Made by a program: the position numbers and the translations under genes. The notes below the pieces were generated by a model that searched no databases, was not told where the DNA came from, and was given only the letters and a program-made list of their open reading frames with translations. From contig CAVXAF010000001.1 of the NCBI GenBank assembly GCA_963759735.1, positions 496,001-560,000 on the forward strand: 64,000 nucleotides of DNA, written 5' to 3'. Of the stretch, positions 47,708 to 57,341 are shown one piece after another. Source of the DNA: Hyphomicrobium_A sp963759735. Its GTDB lineage: Bacteria; Pseudomonadota; Alphaproteobacteria; Rhizobiales; Hyphomicrobiaceae. Position 1 is the stretch's first letter; every line of letters starts with the position of its first letter.

Positions 47708-49826
47708 GTGCTGTTCGATGCCCCGCTGCTCGAGATCCTTGCTCCTATCCTGCTCGTCGTGGGGGCCATTTACGTACTGGGGCCGGTGCTGCCGATAGCC
47801 CGCCCGTGGGCGCGTATTGCGGTCTTTGCGGCAGTCTGGCTGGTGGTCGGCTGGTACTTACACTGGCGGTTCTTTACGACCGTTCTGCCCGCCGACGGTC
47901 CCTGGTACGAAGTCGGGTGGATATGGTTTTGCTTTACCGTCGAGCTGTTGGCTATCGGCGATGCACTGATCCTCTACATCGTCTTTCTACGCAAGCGCGA
48001 CCGGAGCGCTGAGGCGGACGTCCATGAGGCGCGGCTGCGGTCGATGCCGTCCCAGAGCCATCCTTGGGTCGACGTCTACATCGCGACGTACGACGAGCAG
48101 CTCGATGTCTTGGAAAAGACCATCGTCGGCGCTCTTTGCCTCGACTACCCGAATTTCCATGTGTGGGTTCTCGATGACGGACGCAGGCCCTGGCTGAAGG
48201 AATTTTGTGAGGCGAAGGGTGTGGGGTACATCACCCGCCCCGACAACGCGCACGCAAAGGCCGGCAATATCAATCACGCATTGGCGCGGACGAACGCCGA
48301 ATATTTTGCGCTGTTCGATGCCGACTTCATCGTGCAGCGCAATTTTCTCATGCGCACGATGGGTTTCTTCGCCGATCCGTCCATAGGCATCGTGCAGGTC
48401 CCGCACACGTTTTACAATAATGACCCGATGCAGACCAATCTTGCCCTTGCGCAAGACGCTTCCCGACGACCAGCGCTTCTTTTTCGAAGCCATCATGCCA
48501 AGTCGAGATGCATGGGACGCCGCCTTCTGCTGCGGCTCGAACTCGGTAACACGTCGCGCGGCGATGCGCTCGATAGGAGACGCACTGCCGACGCAGTCCA
48601 TCACCGAAGACATGCTGCTCACCTTGATGCTACTGCGCAACGGTTACATAACGCGCTACCTGTGCGAGCCACTTGCCTTCGGATTGGCACCGGAAGGCAT
48701 CCAAGCCTTTTTCATCCAAAGAAGCCGCTGGGCACGCGGCGCAATGCAGATCCTCTATCTGGCTGCCGGTCCGCTGGGCAAAGGCCTGACGTTCATGCAG
48801 CGCTTGCTATTCCTGCCGACGCATTGGCTCACCCAAAGTATGACGTTCTTCCTGGCAAGCGTTGTTCCGCTCGTCTTTCTGTGGACAGGCGTCTTGCCGA
48901 TGGTGAACGTCACCATCGAGGGCTTTCTCTACTACCTCGTACCCATGGTCTTGGCGATGGTCGGCGGCATCTGCCTTTATGCGCCAAAGGAATACTTTCC
49001 CCTGGCGGTCCAGGTGCTGGGCACCTTTCAGAGCTTCAAGATATTGCCTAGCCTGTTGCTCACTCTTCTCAAGCCCTCTGGTCTCAAGTTCAAGGTCACG
49101 CCGAAGGGCAAGGCGGCAAGGACGGCGGGCTACGATAGGAGAGTTTTTTGGACGGCTGCAACCCTTTTGGTGCTCACCGCGGCCGGCATACTTATCAACG
49201 TCCTTCCCGAATGGCGCATCATTTCTGAATCAGCTCTGATCCCTGTCGTGGCGATTTGGGCCATCTACAATATCGTGGTGCTTTTCCTCGTCTGCATGTT
49301 GTCGCTGCAGGGGATTGGCAAGCGCGTCGAAGAACGCTTCGCGGGTGATGAACCCGTCTGGATCGTTGGGCCGGGCGAAGCGCGACGGATGGGACGCCTC
49401 AAGGACATTTCGCTGTCAGGCGCGGGTCTGCTCATGAAGCAGGATGAATCAGACGTCGGCCAAGTCGGTCAGACGCTCAAGGTCTTCGTGACGGAGGTCG
49501 GCTTGATACCTGGCTACATCGCTCGGCAGGGCAAGAAATTCCTTGGAGTTAGATTCATCTTGGAACCGGGGGTGGAACGCGATCTGCTGATCCGCAAGCT
49601 CTTTACCTCCGGTCTCGTCGCAACGACCGTGAGTGCCACGGCCTGGTCGGCTACGACGGCCATCCTCAAAAGCATCTGGTCGGCGCCCACTGCCCCACGC
49701 GAGGCGGCCGGCGCAGTGATTGTCAAAGAAGCGGTTGCCCCTGCAAAGCTCGCGGCTCAGAGTTCTACTCGTTCCTCCTCGTGCAGCGTTGAACGACTGG
49801 AGCGATCTCGCGATCCAGCGGCGTGA
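47708..49826 (+). pseudogene. BcsA-like glycosyltransferase (GT2) with C-terminal PilZ domain, frameshifted
   Basis: About 705 residues when joined. Frame one has N-terminal membrane helices and the GT2 motifs VDVYIATYDEQLDVLEKTI, WVLDDGRRPWLKEF and FALFDADFIVQ (DxD). Frame two has QSITEDMLLTLML (TED), QRSRWARG (QxxRW), at least five membrane helices and a PilZ domain with the RxxxR and DxSxxG motifs (RRMGR, DISLSGAGLL). This is the architecture of cellulose synthase subunit A and related c-di-GMP-activated synthases. The shift lies near 48455-48470. No bcsB, bcsZ or bcsC gene is adjacent; an HlyD adaptor and a GH5 enzyme are instead, so the polymer need not be cellulose. Confidence 0.88.
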
Positions 49827-49859
49827 GGTCGCCTGAGCCTCGGTTAACCTGGTTGATGC

Positions 49860-50945
49860 ATGGCTTCGCGGAACATCGCGTACCGGCCGATTGACCTCCA
49901 ACTTACGAGGCGCTCCTTGGTGGGCGGCGCCCTGGCAATAGCCGCCGGGGGGATCGGGTCGCGGGCATCACACGCCGCTCGCGAAAGATTAATGTTTGCA
50001 GGTGTCAATCTCGCTGGAGGTGAATTTGGCCAGCTCCCGGGCACGTATGGCACCGAGTACATTTACCCCGCACCGGCGGACATCGACTACTACGCGACGC
50101 TCGGTTTCAACCTCATCCGCGTGCCGTTCCGCTGGGAGCGATTGCAGCCAACCTTAGGCGCGCCTTTCGCAAGCAGCGACCATGCCGGCCTCGCTGCGGC
50201 CGTTGATTACGCAGTTGCCAGAGGCCTGCACGTCATCCTGGACACACACAACTATGCGCGACGTCGGGTGGCCGCCGATGGCTGGGCCTCAGACCATCTC
50301 ATCGGATCAAAACTCGTACCCACCTCGGCGTTCACCGATTTCTGCGCGCGACTTGCCGAAGCTTTCCAGGGCACTCCAGGGGTGATCTTCGGCCTTATGA
50401 ATGAGCCCTGGGGGATCGCGCCTGAGGACTGGCTGGCCATTGCCAACGAGGGTATCGGGGCTCTTCGCCGCGGAGGGGCGGGTCAACTGGTTCTCGTGCC
50501 GGGCGTTGCCTACACGGGCGCACATTCCTGGAACTCGGCGCGCAACACCGTCATGGGCAACGTCGTCGATCCCGCAAACAATTTTGCCTTCGAGGTGCAT
50601 CAGTATTTCGACCCGGACTCTTCCGGGACGTCATCGACAGCGGTCGGGACCAGCATCGGATCGGAGCGTTTAGAGGCCTTCCAGCAATGGTGCCGTAAAC
50701 GCCGCTGTAAGGCATTTCTCGGTGAATTCGCTGCCGGCGCGGACCCCACCTCGCTGGCGGCTTTGAATGACATATGCCGTACGCTCGAGGCCAACGCGGA
50801 CGTTTGGCTCGGCTGGGCGGCCTGGGCCGGCGGTGAGTGGTGGCCGGAGAATTACATCTTCTCGCTGGAGCCTGCAAAAGACGGACGAATGCGTCCACAG
50901 ACACGCGTTCTTGCAGGCTTTGCGCAACACACGACAGCGAAGTGA
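49860..50945 (+). CDS. Exported GH5 endoglucanase-like hydrolase
   Basis: 361 residues with a Tat-type signal (LTRRSLVGGALAIAAGG). The GH5 barrel begins at FAGVNLAGGEFG and carries IRVPFRWERLQP, VILDTHNYARR, GLMNEPWG (acid/base Glu) and AFLGEFAAG (nucleophile Glu). Family members cut beta-1,4- and other beta-glucans. It follows the PilZ glycosyltransferase gene by 33 bases, a place occupied by the GH8 endoglucanase BcsZ in cellulose operons, so it probably edits or releases the exported polymer. Confidence 0.88.
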   Translation: MASRNIAYRPIDLQLTRRSLVGGALAIAAGGIGSRASHAARERLMFAGVNLAGGEFGQLPGTYGTEYIYPAPADIDYYATLGFNLIRVPFRWERLQPTLGAPFASSDHAGLAAAVDYAVARGLHVILDTHNYARRRVAADGWASDHLIGSKLVPTSAFTDFCARLAEAFQGTPGVIFGLMNEPWGIAPEDWLAIANEGIGALRRGGAGQLVLVPGVAYTGAHSWNSARNTVMGNVVDPANNFAFEVHQYFDPDSSGTSSTAVGTSIGSERLEAFQQWCRKRRCKAFLGEFAAGADPTSLAALNDICRTLEANADVWLGWAAWAGGEWWPENYIFSLEPAKDGRMRPQTRVLAGFAQHTTAK

Positions 50946-51636
50946 ATATGCAGTATACAGGCTTTGGGCTATCGCTGAGGAAAGTCGACTGGCCGGCTAC
51001 GGCCTCCACCTCACCGATCCTGCTGCAATCGACGACGCTCGAGGACATCGCTGCCGTCGCAACCCAGTGTGCGAACATCTGCGCATCGACGACTAAGGGA
51101 TTATATATTAGCGCCCCGCTTGTCGATAACTCACCAATTAGCGGACGGACCGTCGACTACTCGCGAAGTGAAAACAGACCATGACGGCATAGTGGTTTTA
51201 TTGCTTCCTCCGGTCGTTCTGGCACTGAAGGTCGTGAATTTTTTCTGGTTGAGCGTGCCAGATGTGGCGCGCGTCATCGGTTTGGAATTACGGCCGCCCG
51301 CGCCGGTTTCTTGATCGACGAGGTACGAAGCTGAGCCCATTCCCACCTCTCCGAGTTTTGGCATGGCCGCCGCTGGCGGCTGCACGGTGCCGGCAAACGC
51401 TCAGCAACCTCGCGGAGAAAGCGCTAACTCCTCTAGCTAAACAAGGCGAGCACTGGCGCAGGTGGGCCTGGTGGCGCCGCTGTCGCCATCGCGATCGCGA
51501 TCGCGATCGCGATCAGCGCACGGAACACTTGCCCGCTGTGACAGTTGTCCCATCAGTTCCTCGTCGCACTGCAAACTTAACAAGGGCGAGGAGCTTCAAA
51601 ACGCGCGCACAGCAAAAATAACAAGGAGGAAAGGCA
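50946..51636 (+). other. Intergenic stretch with no supported gene
   Basis: About 690 bases. Frames on both strands lack family features. It contains the GCGATC tandem repeat listed separately and, at its end, a strong ribosome-binding site (AAGGAGG) for the exported repeat peptide. Confidence 0.4.
51491..51514. repeat. Four perfect tandem copies of GCGATC
   Basis: Four contiguous GCGATC hexamers, flanked by further partial copies, form an overlapping run of the GCGATCGC palindrome. Read in one frame it gives an Arg-Asp repeat in a frame without other features. It could be a protein-binding or methylation-dense site (GATC) or replication slippage. Confidence 0.9.
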
Positions 51637-51915
51637 ATGAAACGTCCCATTTTAGCCATCGCAGCATTGACGATAATCGGTTGCACGGGCGCGTACGCCG
51701 CAGACGAAAAGGTGGATACAAAGGCTCCCGGTACGGAGGCCACAGAGGCCATGGGCAGCCAAGTCCCGACGATGAAGGGTGATTGTGCGACCAACGCAAA
51801 GGTGGACACGAAGGCGCCCGGCACAGAGGCGACGGAAGCCATGAGCAAAGAGGTTCCGACAATGAAGACTGCGGACGCCTCGGACTGCGCTGACCAAACT
51901 GGTAACGGCAAGTAG
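51637..51915 (+). CDS. Small exported protein with two 30-residue repeats
   Basis: 92 residues. A signal peptide (PILAIAALTIIGCTGAYAA) is followed by two near-identical units of about 30 residues, each starting KVDTKAPGTEATEAM and continuing VPTMK, with a cysteine toward the end. The mature part is hydrophilic and acidic/threonine-rich with no hydrophobic core. The ribosome-binding site AAGGAGG is strong and an intrinsic terminator follows 8 bases after the stop, so the gene is a complete single unit. Function unknown; probably a periplasmic intrinsically disordered protein. Confidence 0.78.
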   Translation: MKRPILAIAALTIIGCTGAYAADEKVDTKAPGTEATEAMGSQVPTMKGDCATNAKVDTKAPGTEATEAMSKEVPTMKTADASDCADQTGNGK

Positions 51916-51922
51916 CCGCACG

Positions 51923-51949
51923 AAGCCTCGCCTGAAGGGCGAGGCTTTT
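51923..51949 (+). terminator. Intrinsic terminator
   Basis: Stem GCCTCGCC pairs with GGCGAGGC across a 5-base loop, extended by flanking AA/TT, and followed by TTTT. It sits just after the stop of the exported repeat protein. Confidence 0.85.
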
Positions 51950-51975
51950 CACATCATTGAGGTGCGCGCGAGACG

Positions 51976-52440
51976 ATGCTTACCGACCAGATGTTTTTTC
52001 AGAGTTGGAACGAGATATTCGCACGGTCGTGGTCGGCGGCCTCGCCTATATGGCTTTGATTTTTTCTCCGCGCATATCCTGGAAGCGCACGCTTGCGAAG
52101 CGCAATGCTTTCGATAGTGTTGACGGTCGCTTTGGGATCGACGCTTTCAGCCATCCTTCCGGACCAGTCTATTGCGCTTGCCAAAGGGGCGGCTGCGCTC
52201 GCTGTGCTGATCTTCCTGCAGTCGTGGTGAGCTTCCTCTCGGTGCGCTAGAAACTCTTCCGCCGATTTCGGCCTCTAGCCCTTTCGTACTTGGAAACTGC
52301 CGATCTGACGCGATGCGCGAGGAAAGGATCACGGGAGAGGCGGTTCTGAATGCCATACGCGCGAGCGGAGGACTCCGCATCGAGGAAGTGCGCAGCGTCG
52401 TCCTCGAAAGCGACGGCACTATCAGCGTTTCTCTGCAGAG
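51976..52440 (+). pseudogene. DUF421/YetF-family membrane protein remnant
   Basis: Pieces of a YetF-like protein appear in successive frames: MFFQSWNEIFARS, then RTVVVGGLAYMALIFSPRISWKRTLAKRNAFD, then TVALGSTLSAILPDQSIALAKGAAALAVLIFLQ, and finally EAVLNAIRASGGLRIEEVRSVVLESDGTISVSL. The order matches the family (three helices, then the cytoplasmic domain ending in VVLE.DG.ISV), but at least three frame changes and a stop break it. The number of lesions in a short gene favours true decay over a single error. Confidence 0.7.
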
Positions 52441-52445
52441 GTGTC

Positions 52446-52783
52446 ATGAGCTATTCGAGGTTCGGGACCATGATCCTTACCGCCACAGTCGCTATGTTCG
52501 GACTAATGTACCTCAATACGTATGCGTTCGAACACGTTTGGTTCAGCCAAACGCGCATGTGGATGGGGTTGCTCATGGGAGCGGTCATGACCGCCCTGAT
52601 GCTAGCTTTCATGTTCCAAATGTATCCGAGCCGAAACCACATTCGCGATCATCGCATGCGAAAGCTGCAGACAAGATCATAGAGGCTCAGGTCAAGGAAA
52701 TCGCCGAAATGGAGCAGTTGATCGACAAACTGCAAGCCCACCCGGTGCTAAAGGGAAGTCCTGATCTTGCGCCAACACAATAG
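52446..52783 (+). pseudogene. DUF305-like membrane protein remnant, internally deleted and frameshifted
   Basis: The start (MSYSRFGTMILTATVAMFGLM) and next helix (MWMGLLMGAVMTALMLAFMFQMY) are those of DUF305-associated membrane proteins common in Rhizobiales. The expected segment containing the MIPHHS metal-binding-type motif is absent: the sequence goes directly from FQMYPS to HIRDHRMRKL. A frame change near 52668 then leads to ADKIIEAQVKEIAEMEQLIDKLQ, the normal C-terminal helix. About 40 or more residues seem to be missing relative to the usual protein. It may be non-functional. Confidence 0.65.
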
Positions 52784-53314
52784 GGGCGAGCGGGCTATTG
52801 ATGTCGGCCTCATCGAGGGAATGACCGGCCTAGCTATAAAAGCGAAAGAAATTGGGCGCCACCGTTCAGATAACCATCAGCAGCTGAGGCAGGATATTCT
52901 ATGCGTTAGGTACCCTTCCGCACTGACTCGGCTGCTGACGCATTTCGCCTAGTGGGGTGGTTGCCGAGAAACGAAAACCCGCTGAGGTTATAGGCGGGCG
53001 CTATGGAAGAACGAGCAATTCCAGCTTGGCTGGACGCCCCCGGCGCTAGCCTCTCCGATTCCAGCACGACGCAACTGCTCGGACTGGAAGTCTTTCGCCA
53101 GTCGACGATGCTCGGGTTATCGAAGCCTTCGGGTTGGCGACGCTGGCCTTCCTACTGCTCATTCCGCTTGTCGGCGGGCCGGCGGCGGGGCGCGACGGTC
53201 CGATAGCCGCCGTCAGCATGCCGATTGCTACGGGCCAGAAGCCGGCTCCCGGCAAAGCAGCGCGCTACTGTCCGCTACGGGCAAATACCTCGGGCGGCGT
53301 TCCAGTGCGCCCTG
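52784..53314 (+). other. Decayed stretch with no supported gene
   Basis: About 530 bases. Short frames on both strands do not correspond to a recognised family; one plus-strand frame near 53120-53325 has a single hydrophobic helix (LATLAFLLLIPLVGG) that could be the trace of an exported protein. It lies between other broken genes. Confidence 0.35.
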
Positions 53315-53640
53315 CTATGCTGTGACTAATGAGTATCGGTGCTGTAGTGGACCCATGTTGATCGGCAGCCGCCATCCTTTGATCAGTCCATAGACGGCCG
53401 GAATGACTATGAGGGTGAGCATCGTCGATGAGACCATGCCGCCGATCATCGGCATGGCGATGCGCTGCATGACTCGGAGCCAGCCGCGGTGCTCCACATG
53501 ATGGGTAACAGGCCGGCCATGATGGCGACCACGGTCATCATCTTGGGTCGCACGCGTTCGACTGCGCCGACCATAATGGCCTCCTGGAGATCGGCCCTTG
53601 TGAATGGGCGTCCCTGCTGACGGCAGCGCTCACGGATGTC
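53315..53640 (-). pseudogene. C-terminal remnant of a CusA-type heavy-metal efflux RND pump
   Basis: One frame reads GRPFTRADLQEAIMVGAVERVRPKMMTVVAIMAGLLPIMWSTAAGSE and the next reads VMQRIAMPMIGGMVSSTMLTLIVIPAVYGLIKGW, the unmistakable last 90 residues of CusA/CzcA pumps, with a frame change near 53475. The remaining roughly 950 residues of the pump are absent. Upstream, the similarity stops near 53630-53640 where transposase sequence begins on the other strand. Confidence 0.82.
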
Positions 53641-53970
53641 TTCGGCCGCGTGTCCATCTGCACGCTCAAGCCCCAATGCACAACGGCGGCCTCCCGCAAG
53701 GTGTCGCGCGACATCGACGAGGACGTACGCGATCAGGTCCGTGCGCTCGCCGACACCGAGGCCTTCCAGGTCTCGCGCCGCGAGCGCAAGAAGGTCGAGA
53801 TGCGGTTCGCACACATGAAGCGCATCCACAGGCTCGCCCGCTTACGCCTGCGCGGCCTGTCGGGGGCGAAGGATGAGGGGCTGCTCACCGCGACGGCGCA
53901 GAACCTGAGGCGGCTGGCGAAGCTCCTCTGCCGATCGCCACCGCGTGAAGCGACTGCGTGTGCAGCGTAG
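53640..53970 (+). mobile_element. IS1182-like transposase C-terminal remnant
   Basis: About 105 residues of a DDE transposase C-terminus: VSRDIDEDVRDQVRALADTEAF, then RRERKKVEMRFAHMKRIHRLARLRLRGLSGAKDE, and QNLRRLAKLL. The block containing the final catalytic glutamate region (ERKKVEMRFAHMK) is typical of IS1182-group transposases with the PF13751 domain. The N-terminal two thirds are missing. It abuts the CusA remnant, so the element or a later deletion probably truncated both. No intact terminal inverted repeats could be assigned. Confidence 0.75.
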
Positions 53971-54716
53971 GCGTCCAGTAGCGTCAAGCGTTGGTGCCGA
54001 TGCGTCGACGCCGCTGCCCAAACTGGGCGGCGGAACCGCGAAGCCGGCGAAAAATCAGAGCCGAGCCAAGCGACCGAAGCCGCGCGAGTTCTGCAACACA
54101 TTTCGGCTACAGCGGACGTGGCGGGCGATGAGTCCGCGCGGCTTAAGTAGTACCGCCGACTTCCGCAACTGGGATAGAGCGGCGCATGGTGCGGCGCACC
54201 GTTGGAACCGAGCGGTTGCGTCGCTATTGGCCCTCAGCCGACGATCCCGGGGGCCAACCGGTGTCGATCTCTTGTCGAAGGTGAGCGGACGTCACGCCGA
54301 TCCGCTCTCATCGACGCTGGTGACCCATCTCGGACAAGCACTGCCGCAGGCTGAATATCGCCATCGTTGCCATGCCGAGTTTGCAGAAGTCGGACCTCTC
54401 GCTTTAGGCAGCTCTTCCGCCTGTGCTGCTGGGTCCGCTCCTCCCTCAAGCTGAAGAGAGGGACCCTTCTGAGTGGGCTTATCAGGCCTCCGCACCGCTA
54501 GGACTATGCGACGCCGAGGATTCCCTGAGGCCGCCGAGTAGGTTGCGCCGCGAGGTGCAGTGGGATTTTTTCTCTTTACACGGACGAGGTCGGCTGAGGC
54601 AGCCAACCGGAACCCATCGACCCCTTGTCGCGTTGCGGATTGTTGGGGGCCATCTTTTGCGGTTACAGTCCCTGCCAGCCTGGTCAGCAGGCCCACCGAG
54701 CTTAGAGGACGTGCCC
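53971..54716 (+). other. Stretch between the transposase remnant and the HWE kinase, no supported gene
   Basis: About 745 bases. The first 150 bases may be the right end of the IS element (a sequence resembling GAGTTCTGCAACAC occurs near 54088), followed by noncoding sequence. Open frames here have no family motifs. The HWE kinase promoter should lie at the right end. Confidence 0.35.
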
Positions 54717-56904
54717 ATGGCGACCGTCGAAGAATTTCCCCTCCGCGCCGCAAGAAGGCTGACTGAATTCGACGCCCTGGTTGCGGCCTCACCCAACGCT
54801 CTCGATGCAATTCCAGGCGCGGTTTACGTTTGCGATCACGAAGGTCTCCTCGTCCGCTTCAATACCGAAGCAGCGGAGATGTGGGGACGTTCGCCGCCGC
54901 TCGGCGACCCGAAGGAGCGCTTCTGCGGGTCACGCCGACTCTTTCACGTTGGGGGCACGCCCCTTCCGCACGACCAATGCCCAATGGCGAGCGCGATCAC
55001 GACCGGGGCTGCCGCGCGCAACGCCGAGGTCATTATCGAACGTCCCGATGGGTCGCGCTTCAACGCGTTGGTAAACATTCGGCCTTTGAAAGATCACGAC
55101 GGACGCATCCAGGGTGCGATCAACTGCTTTCAGGATATTACCGCTCATAAGCAAGCCGAAGCAGAAATCCGCCTTAAAGCGAAGGATCTGGAGGACTTTT
55201 TCGAGAACAGCGCCATCGCCCTGCATATCGTCAGCTGCCAGGGAATTATACTGCGCGCCAACAAGGCCGAGCTCGAACTCCTCGGCTACACCGCGGAAGA
55301 ATACGTCGGCCGGCATATCGCCGAGTTCCATGCCGATGCGCCCGTTATTGGTGAGATTCTGCATCGCTTGACATGTGGGGAGAAACTGGACCGTTATCCC
55401 GCGCGGTTGCGTGCGAAGGACGGTTCCATCAAGCACGTGCTCATCACTTCCAACAGTCGTTTTGAGGACGGCAGCTTCGTCAACACGCGCTGCTTCACGA
55501 CGGATGTGACGAGCCTTTACGAAGCCGAAGCCGCGCGCCGCGAGTCCGAGGAGCGTCTGGCGGCTACGTACGAGGCAGCGCCCGTGGGCATCTCGGAAGC
55601 CGACGCTGAGGGACGTCTGCTGCGCGTCAACGATGCGCTCTGCAAAATGCTGGGCATGTCCCGCGAGCAACTTCTTGGCACCGCCTTTTTCGACTACACG
55701 CACGAAGCCGACCGCGAGGAGGATGTCCGGCTCTACACCTCGCAGGTATGTGGTGAATTGGACCGTTACTCAATTCGCAAGCGTACGCGAAAGGCCGATG
55801 GTACGACGCTCTACCTCGACGTTCAGAGTTCATCCGTGCGAAGCGCCTCGGGTGCTTTTCGGCATGGTGTGCGGATTGTGCAGGACGTCACGCAAGCTAA
55901 GATTATGGAGGATCGCATACGCGCCAGCGAGCGCCAGATGCGCGACCTACTCGAAGCGCTGCCGGCGGCAGTCTACACTACCGATGCCGAGGGCAAGAAT
56001 CACCTTTTACAACAAGGCGGCGGTCGACATGGCCGGCCGGACACCGGCGGTAGGAGACAAGTGGTGCGTCACCTGGCGTCTCTACAGGACGGACGGAACC
56101 CCGCTTCCCCCGGACGAATGTCCGATGGCGATAGCCATCAAGGAAGATCGTTCCGTAAGGGGCGAGGAGGCTATAGCCGAGCGCCCGGACGGATCGCGCA
56201 TTCCGTTCATTCCGTATCCAACCCCCCTGCATGACGCCGACGGCAAGCTCATCGGCGCCATCAACATGCTCGTCGACATTTCGGAGCGTAAGCAGGCGGA
56301 CAACCGGCAGCGGACGCTCATCGACGAGTTGAACCACCGGGTCAAAAATACTCTTGCCACCGTCCAGTCCCTCGCTTCCCAGACGGTGCGCCATGCTCAT
56401 GATCTTCCTGATTTCGTGCGCCGTTTCGAGGCGCGGCTACTCGCTCTGTCGCGCGCCCACGACCTGCTGACCAAACGGCATTGGGAAAGCGCGCCGCTGG
56501 AAGCGCTCGCCCACGAAGTGCTGGCGCCCCTGACGGGCGAAGCAGGAGAGCGAGTAGCGATCAGCGGCCCGCCTATCAGGCTCAATCCTCGCGCGGCCCT
56601 CAGCATTACGATGGCGCTCAACGAACTTGCCACTAACGCCATGAAGCACGGCGCCCTCACCAGTGCGGCGGGTAAACTTGCGCTGGGCTGGGTGGTGCGG
56701 AACGAGCCGGAGCGGATCCTGCTTCAACTCGACTGGCAGGAAAGTGGAGGGCCGGTCGTCGTGCCGCCCGCGCGCCGCGGCTTCGGGATGCGGCTCATGC
56801 AACGCTGCATCGAAGGCGATCTGGCCGGAGAGGTCGATCTGTCCTTCGATCCGACGGGCGTAGCTTGCCGGATGAGCTTCCCACTGGGTCCGGCGGGCGA
56901 ATGA
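54717..56904 (+). pseudogene. Multi-PAS HWE-family histidine kinase, frameshifted
   Basis: About 730 residues when joined. The ATG at 54717 starts ATVEEFPLRAARRL. Four PAS/PAC units follow (for example VYVCDHEGLLVRFNTEAAEMWG, ALHIVSCQGIILRANKAELELLGYT, APVGISEADAEGRLLRVNDALC, and VYTTDAEG continuing in the next frame as RITFYNKAAVDMAGRTPAVGD). The kinase core has the HWE phospho-acceptor LIDELNHRVKNTLATVQSLA, N-box ALNELATNAMKHGAL and the WxE motif in LDWQESGGP. The frame changes near 55990-56000. Soluble, no membrane helices. The next gene is a single receiver domain, the likely partner; HWE kinases commonly feed the alphaproteobacterial general stress response. Confidence 0.87.
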
Positions 56905-56913
56905 ACGCACTCA

Positions 56914-57267
56914 ATGGTCTGCAAGGCTCTGATCGTTGAGGACGAAGCCGGAATTGCCCTTCTGATCGAGGACATGCTTCTGGAACTTGGGTGTGAAGTC
57001 GCGGCGATGGCGGCGCTGCTTCCAAAGGCCTGCGATTTGGCGCGCAGCGGCATTTTCGATTTTGCGGTGCTCGACGTAAACCTAAACGGCCAACTCGTCT
57101 TTCCAGTTGCTGAAATTCTGCGGGACCGAGGGATTCCCTTCGTTTTCAGCACCGGCTACGGCCGGGCGGGCCTTCCTGGCCCATTCGAAAACGAGGCCGT
57201 GCTGGCCAAACCCTTTGCCATCGAAGAACTTGAGCGAACGGTCCTGGCTGCCCTAACACCTAATTGA
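56914..57267 (+). CDS. Single-domain response regulator
   Basis: 117 residues, receiver domain only. LIVEDEAGIALLIEDML has the acidic pair, FAVLDVNLNG the phospho-acceptor aspartate, FVFSTGYG the conserved Ser/Thr and VLAKPF the lysine. It begins 9 bases after the HWE kinase stop. With no output domain it probably acts as a phosphate carrier or sink for that kinase. Confidence 0.92.
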   Translation: MVCKALIVEDEAGIALLIEDMLLELGCEVAAMAALLPKACDLARSGIFDFAVLDVNLNGQLVFPVAEILRDRGIPFVFSTGYGRAGLPGPFENEAVLAKPFAIEELERTVLAALTPN

Positions 57268-57341
57268 GTTCTGAAGGCCCAGGCGCCGTAAGGCCATTCA
57301 ACTAGGCTTAACCGTAGCAAGGGTGGGAGTAGGAGCTTTCC

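Noticed and set aside
51491..51514. Possible CRISPR array
   Set aside because: The units are contiguous 6-base repeats with no spacers and no cas genes nearby.
51262..51621. 119-residue frame with an Arg-Asp repeat
   Set aside because: The repeat is only the GCGATC hexamer run read in one phase; there are no other features and it ends before the exported repeat protein.
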